Assembly: GCA_041660405.1 (NCBI GenBank)
Contig: JBAZWL010000010.1
Location: 62,001-126,000, forward strand
Source: Taibaiella sp041660405
GTDB lineage: Bacteria; Bacteroidota; Bacteroidia; Chitinophagales; Chitinophagaceae
Direction of reading: 5' to 3'
Length of the DNA: 64,000 bases
A program made the position numbers and the translations under genes. Of the stretch, positions 53,017 through 61,693 are shown piece by piece. Within the stretch, counting starts at the first letter, position 1, and each line of letters opens with the position of its first letter. The notes under the pieces are model-generated. The model had not been told where the DNA came from and searched no databases. It saw only the letters and a list, made by a program, of their open reading frames with translations.

Positions 53017-53454
53017 TTAATTTACGCCTGTATGTCCAAAACCGCCGGTGCCACGATCTGTTTCATTCAAAGCCTCTACCTCGCTCCAGCCAATGGTTTC
53101 ATGTTTTGAAATCACCATCTGTGCCACCCTTTCGCCGTCTTCAATGGTTTGTACTGCACCCGAAAGATTAACGATCGGAATTTTAATTTCACCGCGGTAA
53201 TCGCTATCAATCGTTCCTGGTGAATTAATGACTGTGATGCCTTTTTTAATAGCCATTCCACTACGGGGCCTGATCTGCGCTTCGTGTCCGTGAGGTAATT
53301 CTATAAACAATCCCGTAGGCACCAGGATACGTTCCATAGGTTGCAGGGTAATCATTTCGGGAATGAATGCGCAAAGGTCCATTCCGGCAGAGCCTTGTGT
53401 CTGGTATTTAGGTAAAGGATGGTGAGATTGATTAATGATATTTACTTTGGTCAT
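53017..53454 (-). CDS. dut: dUTP diphosphatase
   Basis: The 145-residue trimeric enzyme hydrolyses dUTP to dUMP. Its five motifs are visible: AGMDLCAF, RPRSGMAIKKG, INSPGTIDSDYRGE, DGERVAQMVI and the C-terminal RGTGGFGHTG. It lies 84 bp downstream of the inositol monophosphatase gene, same strand. Confidence 0.97.
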   Translation of the reverse strand: MTKVNIINQSHHPLPKYQTQGSAGMDLCAFIPEMITLQPMERILVPTGLFIELPHGHEAQIRPRSGMAIKKGITVINSPGTIDSDYRGEIKIPIVNLSGAVQTIEDGERVAQMVISKHETIGWSEVEALNETDRGTGGFGHTGVN

Positions 53455-53471
53455 TGTTTGATTTTTTTTAG

Positions 53472-53499
53472 TGGTCAGTTGTAAGTGGTCAGTTGTAAG
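53472..53499. repeat. 14-bp direct repeat upstream of dut
   Basis: GTGGTCAGTTGTAA occurs twice in tandem in the gap between dut and the inositol monophosphatase gene. It lies where a dut promoter or operator could be, but resembles simple intergenic filler seen in this group. Confidence 0.6.
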
Positions 53500-53538
53500 T
53501 TTTTAATTTGCAATATTGAAAGTTGAATATTATTAACC

Positions 53539-54303
53539 TCAAGCTATAATTGCCTGCCTAAGCTCTTCGTGCATAATACCATTTGTAGCCAGCGTTTCTT
53601 TATCCCAAACGGTATATGGGTTATTCATAAAATCGGTTACTTTTCCTCCGGCTTCTTCGACTATAAGATAACCTGCTGCTACATCCCATGGATTTAGGTT
53701 GTATTCCCAAAAACCATCAAAACGTCCGCAGGCTACCCAGCAGAGATCTAATGCTGCAGAGCCTAACCGGCGTACCGGAATACCACTGGTCACCAACCTT
53801 TCAAATATACTAAAAGGATTTTTACCTTCGGGAAAATGATAAGGAAAACCGGTTACCAGGAAGGCTTTACCAAAATCCGTTTTGGAAGAAACCTGTATCG
53901 GCAAACCATTTAAGAATGCACCTTTGCCTTTTTCGGCAAAGAACAATTCATTCATCATAGGGTTGTAAACTGCACCCATCAGCATTTTATCACCATCCAT
54001 CAATCCTATACTAATGCAGCAAAGCGGAATACCATGCGCATAGTTGACCGTGCCGTCTATTGGATCTATGATCCATTTGTAATTGGCCTGTGTATCATGT
54101 TCACCATATTCTTCGCCAATAATTCCATGGTCAGGATAAGCTTCCTTTATAATTTTGGTGATAAGCCTTTCGGAAGCCTGATCCACTTCTGTAACAAGAT
54201 TATTTACGCCTTCTTTGTGGGAAACAGTAAAAGGCCCGTTGAAATGTTTTTGTATCAGTAAGCCTGCCTCATTAATCGCCTTCAGCAATGTTTCTTTCAT
54301 CAA
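53539..54303 (-). CDS. Inositol monophosphatase family protein
   Basis: The 254-residue protein has the metal-binding motifs of the family: GIIGEEYGEH (Glu), WIIDPIDGTVNYAHG (the DPIDGT core) and NPWDVAAGYLIVEEAGGKVTDF near residue 205. It should remove phosphate from inositol 1-phosphate or a related sugar phosphate. ATG codons at 54303 and 54300 both work as the start. Confidence 0.93.
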   Translation of the reverse strand: MMKETLLKAINEAGLLIQKHFNGPFTVSHKEGVNNLVTEVDQASERLITKIIKEAYPDHGIIGEEYGEHDTQANYKWIIDPIDGTVNYAHGIPLCCISIGLMDGDKMLMGAVYNPMMNELFFAEKGKGAFLNGLPIQVSSKTDFGKAFLVTGFPYHFPEGKNPFSIFERLVTSGIPVRRLGSAALDLCWVACGRFDGFWEYNLNPWDVAAGYLIVEEAGGKVTDFMNNPYTVWDKETLATNGIMHEELRQAIIA

Positions 54304-54381
54304 AACTTTGAATTATGATACGAAAGTAAAGTTCAATAATTATTTAAGCAAAACATATTTCTATTCGGGTTCGTAAACAAA

Positions 54382-54414
54382 AGAGGAATATATCCTTCCG
54401 GAAATATTCCTCTT
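54382..54414 (-). terminator. Terminator of the TolC-family gene
   Basis: AAGAGGAATAT and AATATTCCTCTT pair, followed on the minus strand by TTTTG. Confidence 0.75.
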
Positions 54415-54455
54415 AAGGTTTTTGAACTTAAATATTTTTTTAGGTAAGCATATAA

Positions 54456-55886
54456 TTATAATTTAATTTCTTTGCCCAGATAATAGTCAATTACTTTCAG
54501 TTTAAATAACATATCGTATTTAGCAGATAGTGCATCCGACGTTGCTTTTAAGGAATTGTTCTGCGTGGTCAGTAATTCTAAGGCATTCATCAGGCCTAGT
54601 TCATATCGTTTTTGTGCATATGCGTATGCTCTACCTGATGCTTCTTCTGCGCGGGCTGCCGCGTAGTATTTTTGTATAGCAACTTTAGCATCATAATAGG
54701 CTTTATACACATCCTGTTTCAGCTTGAGCTTCGTAGACTGCATGGTCAGCTCTTTACTTTGAACATCTACTTTGGCACGATTTACATTTGTTCTCGAAGT
54801 CCATCCGCTAAACAAAGGAACGGTAAGGCTTAAGGCTACCGTTTGCCTGAAGTTGTTACTGAACTGATCCCCAAATGGTGTTGTTCTTGTAGCCAAAAAA
54901 TAGGATGGCTCACTCACTGGGTAAGCTGTTCCGTTTACATCTACAATTTGTCCATTAGGTGTATATTGGATAAACTGTGCCCCTGTCACCTCTTTGAGTG
55001 TAGATGAATAATTGGTACCGAACTGCCCGGCTAAGGATAATTGCGGATATAGAGCGCCACGGGAAACAGCAAGGCTTTTTTGTGCAGCATCAATACGCAA
55101 CTGGCTGCTTCGTATCGACCCAAAATGATCATGCGCCTGAAGGTATACTTGCTCCGGATCCAGCGTACCCAATTCCGCCAATGGGATATTGTTTACATCT
55201 GGAGCTATGGCCGTGTAAGGTGCCGATATTTCAAAATTCATAATGGCCTTCATATCCAGCAAAGATTGCTGATAACTGGCTACAGCTGTAAAGTAATTAG
55301 AGCTGTCTGTTGCAACCTGTGCCTGCATTTGAGCCAGGTCAAGTTCAGGTGATCTTCCGGCCTTTACAAAATATTCAGTTTGCTCCTCCTGCTTCAGGCT
55401 GAACTTAAGTTGATTTTCCTGAACCTTGATTTGTTCCTTTGCCATCAATATCCTTAAAAAGGCAGTGGCTACATTCAGCGATATATTATCTTTAAGTTGA
55501 TCTACATCTGCTATCGCTGCTTTGCTAAGAAATTTATTCTGGGAAATAGTATTGCGTTTCTGAAACCAGCCAAAAAGCAATACATCCACATTGCCGTTCA
55601 GACCGGAAAAGGTATATCCCTGATTGATAAACTGGTTGGTAGTAGGATCAATAGACCGACCATAACTGCGACCTATATCTCCACTTACAGAAGCATTGGG
55701 CAGCTGCGAAAGCTGGCTTTGCAATAGCTGCAACCTGGCCAGCCGTTCATTCAGTACACTTTGTTTAATATCAAGGTTATTATCTACTGCATACTTGATG
55801 GTTCTCTGCAGCGTCCACAGCGAATCCTGTGCCTGCACGGCGCCTGAGATCAATATAGCAATGACAGAAGCATATATTTTAAACAT
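54456..55886 (-). CDS. TolC-family outer-membrane efflux protein
   Basis: The 476-residue protein has a signal peptide (1-19, ending AVQAQ) and two copies of the TolC unit: long helices (residues 30-60, 130-200, 260-290, 370-440) joined by barrel strands such as ATRTTPFGDQFSNNFRQTVALSLTVPLFSG. The N-terminal YAVDNNLDIKQS is the usual OEP start. Inner-membrane and periplasmic partners of the pump are not adjacent, so its partner system is unknown. Confidence 0.93.
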   Translation of the reverse strand: MFKIYASVIAILISGAVQAQDSLWTLQRTIKYAVDNNLDIKQSVLNERLARLQLLQSQLSQLPNASVSGDIGRSYGRSIDPTTNQFINQGYTFSGLNGNVDVLLFGWFQKRNTISQNKFLSKAAIADVDQLKDNISLNVATAFLRILMAKEQIKVQENQLKFSLKQEEQTEYFVKAGRSPELDLAQMQAQVATDSSNYFTAVASYQQSLLDMKAIMNFEISAPYTAIAPDVNNIPLAELGTLDPEQVYLQAHDHFGSIRSSQLRIDAAQKSLAVSRGALYPQLSLAGQFGTNYSSTLKEVTGAQFIQYTPNGQIVDVNGTAYPVSEPSYFLATRTTPFGDQFSNNFRQTVALSLTVPLFSGWTSRTNVNRAKVDVQSKELTMQSTKLKLKQDVYKAYYDAKVAIQKYYAAARAEEASGRAYAYAQKRYELGLMNALELLTTQNNSLKATSDALSAKYDMLFKLKVIDYYLGKEIKL

Positions 55887-56008
55887 AGATCAGTTGTGAT
55901 GATTAAAATCCGGGTTTTGTAAATAAAAGATTACGGATTTGCAACAAAGATATTTATCCTTTTTCTGAATTAAGCACATTATGAAAAACGTTCAGCATAA
56001 TATCTTTA

Positions 56009-58033
56009 TTATGCATTCCAGTATTTACGTAGCAACCACTCTGCTGCAGCAATCAATAATATTAAAAAGAAAAGCCATTTCCGGTCAATGAGATCAGTAT
56101 AAGTTTTATCTGCATGAATGACCGGCTTCACCGTTGGATTCTTTTTAAGGCTGTCGGTAAGCAATTGCATATTCGAATAAGTGAAAAAGTTGCCATCGGA
56201 CTGGATGGAAAGCCTGGACAATAATTCATAGTCAGCATGAGTGCGCAATTGCTCCAGTGGTACAGATTCAACTATAAAAGAACCTTCAGACTCGAGATTT
56301 TTGCCATTATAATTCACCTTACCTTTAAAAGTATAAGTACCCGGCGCAAGCAAGCCTACATTAATGCGGTAGCTGTTTCCACTTTTTTCCAATACGTAAT
56401 TTAAAGATTTGCCCGCGCTGTCTGCCAGTGACATATTGACTTGCGGAGTATTGATCAATTCACGGTTATCATTTTTCAGTTCGGCATAAATATTTACCTG
56501 CTCATTATCGCTGAAAATATATTTATCCATAAACATCCGGAAAGGCCGTGCATCCTTCTTTACACTAAGCAAGCTTACCGTTTGCCTGATCAGCTCATCA
56601 ACCACATCATGCTTGCCTGAATTCTTATATTCATACAATCTCCAGCGCCATAACCCTTCACCGCAAAGTACTGCCTGGGGAACAGTTCCATTACGAAATA
56701 TCCACAAGGGATAATCGGTAGTAATGTTACCTATTTTCTGACGCATTAATATCTGGGCATCTCCGGTAACGGAATAATTTCCATAAGGAGCTTGCAGGGG
56801 TGGCATTTTAGCCATTACATCCCTGATATTGGAAGCTAAAGTAAAATAGCTGAAAGCCGTGTTCAATTCAGGCAGCACATCATTAGTATTGCCCCCACCC
56901 GATAGTTTTACCAAAGATTGTTTTTGACTGAATGCATTGATATTACTTTGCCTGCCCAAGATATACCAGACCGGAATATTACCCAACTCCGGCTGCATAC
57001 CGGACAGAGAAGGTACCTGGTGGGCAATTGCAAGATTAAAGGAATTCAGCGCAGGAATCTCACCTCCCGTAACTACAGTAACTTTATATTGAGGCACACT
57101 TTCCAATGCTTCACGAATAGCTGCAACATCGGGGTGCGGCGCTGCTGCAAGTATCAGTACTTTAGTTTCTTCGTCTACTACCTCTACAAAGAAATCCATC
57201 TTGTTATTCGATGTATTTTCTTCGCCCGCCTGTTGTGGAAGCGATACGGTATACCGTTGAAATCCTTTTACATCTGCCTTTGTCTCAAAACGTATAGAAG
57301 TTGTAAAACGATCTTTATCTACTTTCAAAGCAGAACGACCAATGGTTTTCCCCTGATGCAATATGGAAAGCTCTGCATTAGCGCCGTTAAGTTTATCCGC
57401 TCTTATGTCTGTTATGATTTCAAAATTACTATTTAAGGCTACCGTTTTATTAGCATATACACGGGTTACACTAATATCTTTAGGTTGGGTACTATCGCCA
57501 AGCCCTATCGTGAAAATAGGTATGGCAGCACCTAATGGCGCATACAAAGGATCAAGACCTTCGTTAAATATTCCGTCTGATGATAATATTATAGCACCAA
57601 TATTCCGATCCTGGTATTGTTCTGTAGCTGCCTGTAATGCTGCGGCTATATTCGTACTTCTTTGTTTATAGTTAAATAAACTGTCCTTATTAATGTCCCC
57701 GCCAAAAGCCAGTGGAACCAAAGTATAATCATTCTTCCATTGATCCCACAATTGCTTAGCCTTATTTTGATAGGCAACAGAATCTTTGCCCAAAGCATGG
57801 CGCATAGAACTTGAATTATCCTGCAGCCATAAAAGCAATGGCTTTTCCTCATCTGTTTTAGTAGAAGGAAATGCAGGGGCAAGCAATAACGCCGCTGTAA
57901 AGAAACAGGTAAGAAATCTTAGTAAAGCAGGAAGCCATTTCACAGGCAGATTTTTCCTGCGGTCGCTCCGGTAAATCAGTACCGCTGGCAGCAGACCAAT
58001 TAAAATACAAAGTAGCCAATATATTATATTCAT
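56009..58033 (-). CDS. Large membrane protein with VWA-like domain
   Basis: From the ATG at 58033 (MNIIYWLLCILIG) the protein has 674 residues. It has two N-terminal membrane segments, a VWA-like part with a MIDAS-like DNSSSMRHA and IGAIILSSDGIFNEGLDP, immunoglobulin-like domains in the middle and one membrane segment near the C-terminus (WLFFLILLIAAAEWLL). The layout is that of BatA/BatB-related or DUF4159-neighbour proteins of Bacteroidota. No MoxR ATPase lies nearby. The TTG at 58054 also opens the frame but gives no better start. Confidence 0.8.
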   Translation of the reverse strand: MNIIYWLLCILIGLLPAVLIYRSDRRKNLPVKWLPALLRFLTCFFTAALLLAPAFPSTKTDEEKPLLLWLQDNSSSMRHALGKDSVAYQNKAKQLWDQWKNDYTLVPLAFGGDINKDSLFNYKQRSTNIAAALQAATEQYQDRNIGAIILSSDGIFNEGLDPLYAPLGAAIPIFTIGLGDSTQPKDISVTRVYANKTVALNSNFEIITDIRADKLNGANAELSILHQGKTIGRSALKVDKDRFTTSIRFETKADVKGFQRYTVSLPQQAGEENTSNNKMDFFVEVVDEETKVLILAAAPHPDVAAIREALESVPQYKVTVVTGGEIPALNSFNLAIAHQVPSLSGMQPELGNIPVWYILGRQSNINAFSQKQSLVKLSGGGNTNDVLPELNTAFSYFTLASNIRDVMAKMPPLQAPYGNYSVTGDAQILMRQKIGNITTDYPLWIFRNGTVPQAVLCGEGLWRWRLYEYKNSGKHDVVDELIRQTVSLLSVKKDARPFRMFMDKYIFSDNEQVNIYAELKNDNRELINTPQVNMSLADSAGKSLNYVLEKSGNSYRINVGLLAPGTYTFKGKVNYNGKNLESEGSFIVESVPLEQLRTHADYELLSRLSIQSDGNFFTYSNMQLLTDSLKKNPTVKPVIHADKTYTDLIDRKWLFFLILLIAAAEWLLRKYWNA

Positions 58034-58216
58034 GAATTCAATTCCCGCTTTCAAGGTTTAAGTATGCAAGTTTAACGGAAAATGAGGGCATGGCAAATTT
58101 ATTAACCGCATAATCATGAAATTATGCTTAATCCGTGTGTTGAAACCTGTAGATTAGTCGGAATTCTTTGAACTACTTTGCATTATCTTTGTTTCTACGT
58201 TACTGATAAAGAAATA

Positions 58217-59704
58217 ATGAAGATAAAATCGTTCCTGGCAAAACCTTATGCATCTGTAGTTCATAAACGAGTGCAAAAGTCGATGCAAACTGCAGTTGCC
58301 GACCAGCAGCATATTTTGCAACAATTATTAAAACATGGCACTAAAACTATCTTTGGGAACGACCACCACCTGGCTGATGTAAAGACTTACAATGAATACC
58401 GCGAAGCCGTTCCCATAAGAGATTACGAGGCTATAAGCCCCTACATTGATCAGATAAAGGAAGGGAAACAAAATGTACTGTGGAAAGGAAAGCCATTATA
58501 CTTTGCCAAAACATCCGGTACAACGAGCGGTGTAAAATATATTCCTATCAGTAAAGATTCCATATCCAATCATATTAATACCGCCCGTAATGCTTTACTG
58601 TGCTACATGTCAGAAAGCGGCAACACCGCTTTTGCAGACGGGAAAATGATTTTTCTCTCCGGATCGCCTACCCTGGAGCGAATTGCGGGCATTCCTACCG
58701 GCAGGCTTAGCGGAATTGTGAACCACCATGTTCCCGGTTACCTTAGGAAAAACCAGTTGCCCGATTATGAAACAAATTGCATAGAAGATTGGGAAACCAA
58801 ACTGGAAAAAATAGTAACCCAAACGATACAGCAAAACATGACACTCATCAGCGGTATTCCGCCATGGATGCAGATGTACTTCGACTGGCTTACTGAACGT
58901 GCTGATGGAAGAAAGATAAAAGAACTGTTTCCTAACCTGCAACTGCTGGTGCATGGTGGCGTAAACTTTGAGCCTTATCGACAGAAGTTGATGGATTCTA
59001 TCGGAGGAAAAGTAGATACCATTGAGACTTTCCCGGCATCTGAAGGTTTCTTTGCCTTCCAGGATACTTTAACGGAAGAAGGCCTTTTACTGAATACAAA
59101 TTCCGGTATATTTTTTGAATTTATTCCGGCACAGGAGATATTTAATGAGCACCCTACCCGTCTTTCACTTGAGGAAGTAAAGGTTGGCGAAAATTATGCT
59201 TTGATTGTAAATAGTAATGCAGGGCTATGGGGTTATAATATTGGTGACACCGTTAAGTTTGTGAGCCTTGACCCTTATCGCATTGTGGTTACCGGTCGTA
59301 CTAAACATTTCATCTCCGCTTTTGGAGAGCATGTAATAGCCGAAGAAGTAGAACAGGCGATGATGATTGCATCAGGAAAACACCAGGTCAAAATAATAGA
59401 ATTCACTGTTGCTCCAATGATCCAGACAACAGATGAACTTCCTTTTCATGAATGGCTTGTGGAATTTGAGCAGGCACCGGATAATCTTCCTGGCTTTGCG
59501 CTTGAAGTGGATGAGCTGTTACGTCAGAAGAATATATACTATGATGACCTGATCCGTGGTGCTATTTTACAGCCTTTGAAGATAAGACCTATGAAAAAAA
59601 ATGCCTTTATAGATTATATGAAATCTGTTGGCAAACTGGGCGGTCAAAATAAAACTCCGAGATTGAGCAATGACCGTAAAATTGCAGATGAATTACTGAA
59701 ATAA
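58217..59704 (+). CDS. GH3-family acyl-adenylate ligase
   Basis: The 495-residue protein (ATG 58217, MKIKSFLAKPYASV) has the GH3/ANL features: FAKTSGTTSGVKYIPIS, the ATP-binding ETFPASEGFFAFQD and, near the C-terminus, DPYRIVVTGRTKHFISAFGEHV. Plant GH3 enzymes join amino acids to auxin or jasmonate; bacterial members have unknown acid and amine partners. Single gene between a divergent VWA protein and convergent T9SS cargo. Confidence 0.92.
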   Translation: MKIKSFLAKPYASVVHKRVQKSMQTAVADQQHILQQLLKHGTKTIFGNDHHLADVKTYNEYREAVPIRDYEAISPYIDQIKEGKQNVLWKGKPLYFAKTSGTTSGVKYIPISKDSISNHINTARNALLCYMSESGNTAFADGKMIFLSGSPTLERIAGIPTGRLSGIVNHHVPGYLRKNQLPDYETNCIEDWETKLEKIVTQTIQQNMTLISGIPPWMQMYFDWLTERADGRKIKELFPNLQLLVHGGVNFEPYRQKLMDSIGGKVDTIETFPASEGFFAFQDTLTEEGLLLNTNSGIFFEFIPAQEIFNEHPTRLSLEEVKVGENYALIVNSNAGLWGYNIGDTVKFVSLDPYRIVVTGRTKHFISAFGEHVIAEEVEQAMMIASGKHQVKIIEFTVAPMIQTTDELPFHEWLVEFEQAPDNLPGFALEVDELLRQKNIYYDDLIRGAILQPLKIRPMKKNAFIDYMKSVGKLGGQNKTPRLSNDRKIADELLK

Positions 59705-59723
59705 TTTTCTTTCCCTATTTTAA

Positions 59724-59750
59724 TAAAAGCCACCATAGCGGTGGCTTTTA
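59724..59750 (+). terminator. Terminator of the GH3 gene
   Basis: AAAAGCCACC and GGTGGCTTTT pair around ATAGC; T-run follows weakly. Confidence 0.82.
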
Positions 59751-59794
59751 TGATTTATACCTTTAAAGTTTTTTACAATGGTTTTAAAAAATTT

Positions 59795-59818
59795 GCGGCC
59801 CCTTAGAAAAGGGGCCGC
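59795..59818 (-). terminator. Terminator of the T9SS cargo gene
   Basis: GCGGCCCCTT and AAGGGGCCGC form a GC-rich 10-bp stem with a 4-nt loop 48 bp after the stop at 59866; an AT-rich run with several T follows on the minus strand. Confidence 0.8.
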
Positions 59819-59865
59819 GTTAACCAAACACCAAAACTATGGCACCGTCTTTAAAAACTAATTAC

Positions 59866-61461
59866 TTAGTTTTTGATTATTTTTTCATGAAGCAAAATGG
59901 CTCCATCAATATTATTTCTTACAATCAGGAAATATATTCCTCCCGAAAGTTTGTTTACATTCAATACTTTATTGTTCAATCCCTCGGACATATTCCAACC
60001 TACCGTTTCTAATACTTTCCCTGCAATATCTACTACTTGAATAGTAGCGTTATTAGCTTCAATTGTATTCCTGTATTCGAGGTTCAATGTTGCTGAAAAC
60101 GGGTTTGGATAAACGTTTCCTTTGTCGTTATTATTTTTTACAACTATTGATTTAACAGGACTATAAGTAAATTTTCCATCTATGTCTGCCATTTTTAATC
60201 TGTAAAGATTTGAGCCGGCTTTCGTATCATAATGTGTAAAACGATAGTTATTAAAATCGTAGTTTCCACTGGCTTTTACATCGCCAATTTTATTCCACGA
60301 AGAACCATCATTGCTGTACTCCACTTCAAAGGCTTTAACACCATACTCTTTAGCTGTTTCCCAACTCAACAGTGCGGTCCCATTTTGTTGAGCGATATCA
60401 AACTTTAGTAAATCCAAAGGCAGAGGCGTAAAACTAAAAGTCTGTTGTCCACAAATACTTCCGAAGCTATTGGTATCAGCCGGAACAAGAGTTACAGACC
60501 GCACTACGTTCACTCCCTGCATTCCAAAATCAAAAACACTTCCGGTAACATTTGGCGCATAAGTGGCATCGAAAACTTTAATAGCACTGTCCGTATTATT
60601 GTAAGAACCTGCAAACGTTCCCTGCTGCCTGGTATCGCCGGTGAAATAAAATTCACCGCTTCCTGAAATGGTAGCATTATTTATAAAATCATGCACACGC
60701 ACTTTACCCAATATAGTATTCATCCAAGTACCGGAATTGTGCTGCACTTTACCGGATGAAGCGTTGGTAACCCATATGAGGCCTTCATTGATAAGATTGG
60801 TATTATTTACATTAAAACCATTTCCTACAATAAAACGGCATTTGTTGTAAACCGTGCCACCATTAAGATTGATGAAATTATTTACCTTAAAAAAACCATT
60901 GTTTACAACCGTTCCATTAGGATTAAAATTTCCATCTCTTACTTCAAAACGGCCATTATTATTTATGGTTCCCGAGTTGAAGCTTACATCTCCGCTGGTT
61001 GAAATAAAAGTTCCGTTATTATTAATGACGGATAAATTTCCTAAAGAGAAAGTGCTGTTGATAGTAAAAGTGGCCAGCTGTGCATTATTAATTATTGCAG
61101 TGCCATTATAATTCTGGTTACCGTTTATAATAACCTTGTTATAATTGGTAAAAACGCCACCATTTCCGAAGTTAATGTTCCCTGCTATTACGGTGCCGTT
61201 GTTAAGAAGTGTACCGTTAAAATTATTGAAATTCTGAATAGTCAATGTAACTCCCGGTTGTACATTTAGCGTACCACCGGTTGCTATATCTACATTTGCC
61301 GTAAGATTGGAAGTAACGCAAACGACCTCGCCGCTAGTAACATTTATATTACTGCCCGATGCGGTTTGCGTACAGCTTTGTGCCTGTGCAGTAATGGCGG
61401 TTGCCGGCACGAGCAAAGAGCTGAATAAGATACTTTTAACTATCAATCTAACTGAAGGCAT
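59866..61461 (-). CDS. Secreted Asn/Gly-rich beta-helix-like protein with T9SS sorting domain
   Basis: From ATG 61461 (MPSVRLIVKSILF) the protein has 531 residues: signal peptide ending ITAQAQ, then about 250 residues of short repeats built on NNGTV/NNNGTF/NGNFNPNGT, spaced about 20-22 residues, like the turns of a beta-helix. A domain with LLSWETAKEYGVKAFEVEYS follows, then a T9SS sorting domain from NVYPNPFSATLNL to LLHEKIIKN. It is likely a surface protein, perhaps an adhesin. The longer frame to 61524 lacks a start better than this. Confidence 0.87.
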   Translation of the reverse strand: MPSVRLIVKSILFSSLLVPATAITAQAQSCTQTASGSNINVTSGEVVCVTSNLTANVDIATGGTLNVQPGVTLTIQNFNNFNGTLLNNGTVIAGNINFGNGGVFTNYNKVIINGNQNYNGTAIINNAQLATFTINSTFSLGNLSVINNNGTFISTSGDVSFNSGTINNNGRFEVRDGNFNPNGTVVNNGFFKVNNFINLNGGTVYNKCRFIVGNGFNVNNTNLINEGLIWVTNASSGKVQHNSGTWMNTILGKVRVHDFINNATISGSGEFYFTGDTRQQGTFAGSYNNTDSAIKVFDATYAPNVTGSVFDFGMQGVNVVRSVTLVPADTNSFGSICGQQTFSFTPLPLDLLKFDIAQQNGTALLSWETAKEYGVKAFEVEYSNDGSSWNKIGDVKASGNYDFNNYRFTHYDTKAGSNLYRLKMADIDGKFTYSPVKSIVVKNNNDKGNVYPNPFSATLNLEYRNTIEANNATIQVVDIAGKVLETVGWNMSEGLNNKVLNVNKLSGGIYFLIVRNNIDGAILLHEKIIKN

Positions 61462-61642
61462 TTTGGTGTAAAAATTGGTGAAGCAAAGGTCAGATTCATT
61501 TGAATTATAACCGACATACAACACTGATAGTTAAACCAGTAAAGGAGTAGTTTATCAAAATCAAATATAAAATCCCGAAAAATCTATATTCTCAATCTTA
61601 TTGGATGAAGGTCAAGGTGTTATTTTAAATTTCTAAAGCATA

Positions 61643-61674
61643 AAAAAACGGCACCAAATTAACGGTGCCGTTCC
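61643..61674 (-). terminator. Terminator of the M13 peptidase gene
   Basis: AACGGCACC and GGTGCCGTT pair around AAATTAAC, followed on the minus strand by TTTTTT. Confidence 0.87.
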
Positions 61675-61693
61675 TGAAAATCTTTGCTTCTTT

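Noticed and set aside
53472..53499. Tandem GTGGTCAGTTGTAA as a dut operator
   Set aside because: The repeat is low in complexity and similar filler occurs in intergenic DNA of this group; nothing ties it to regulation.
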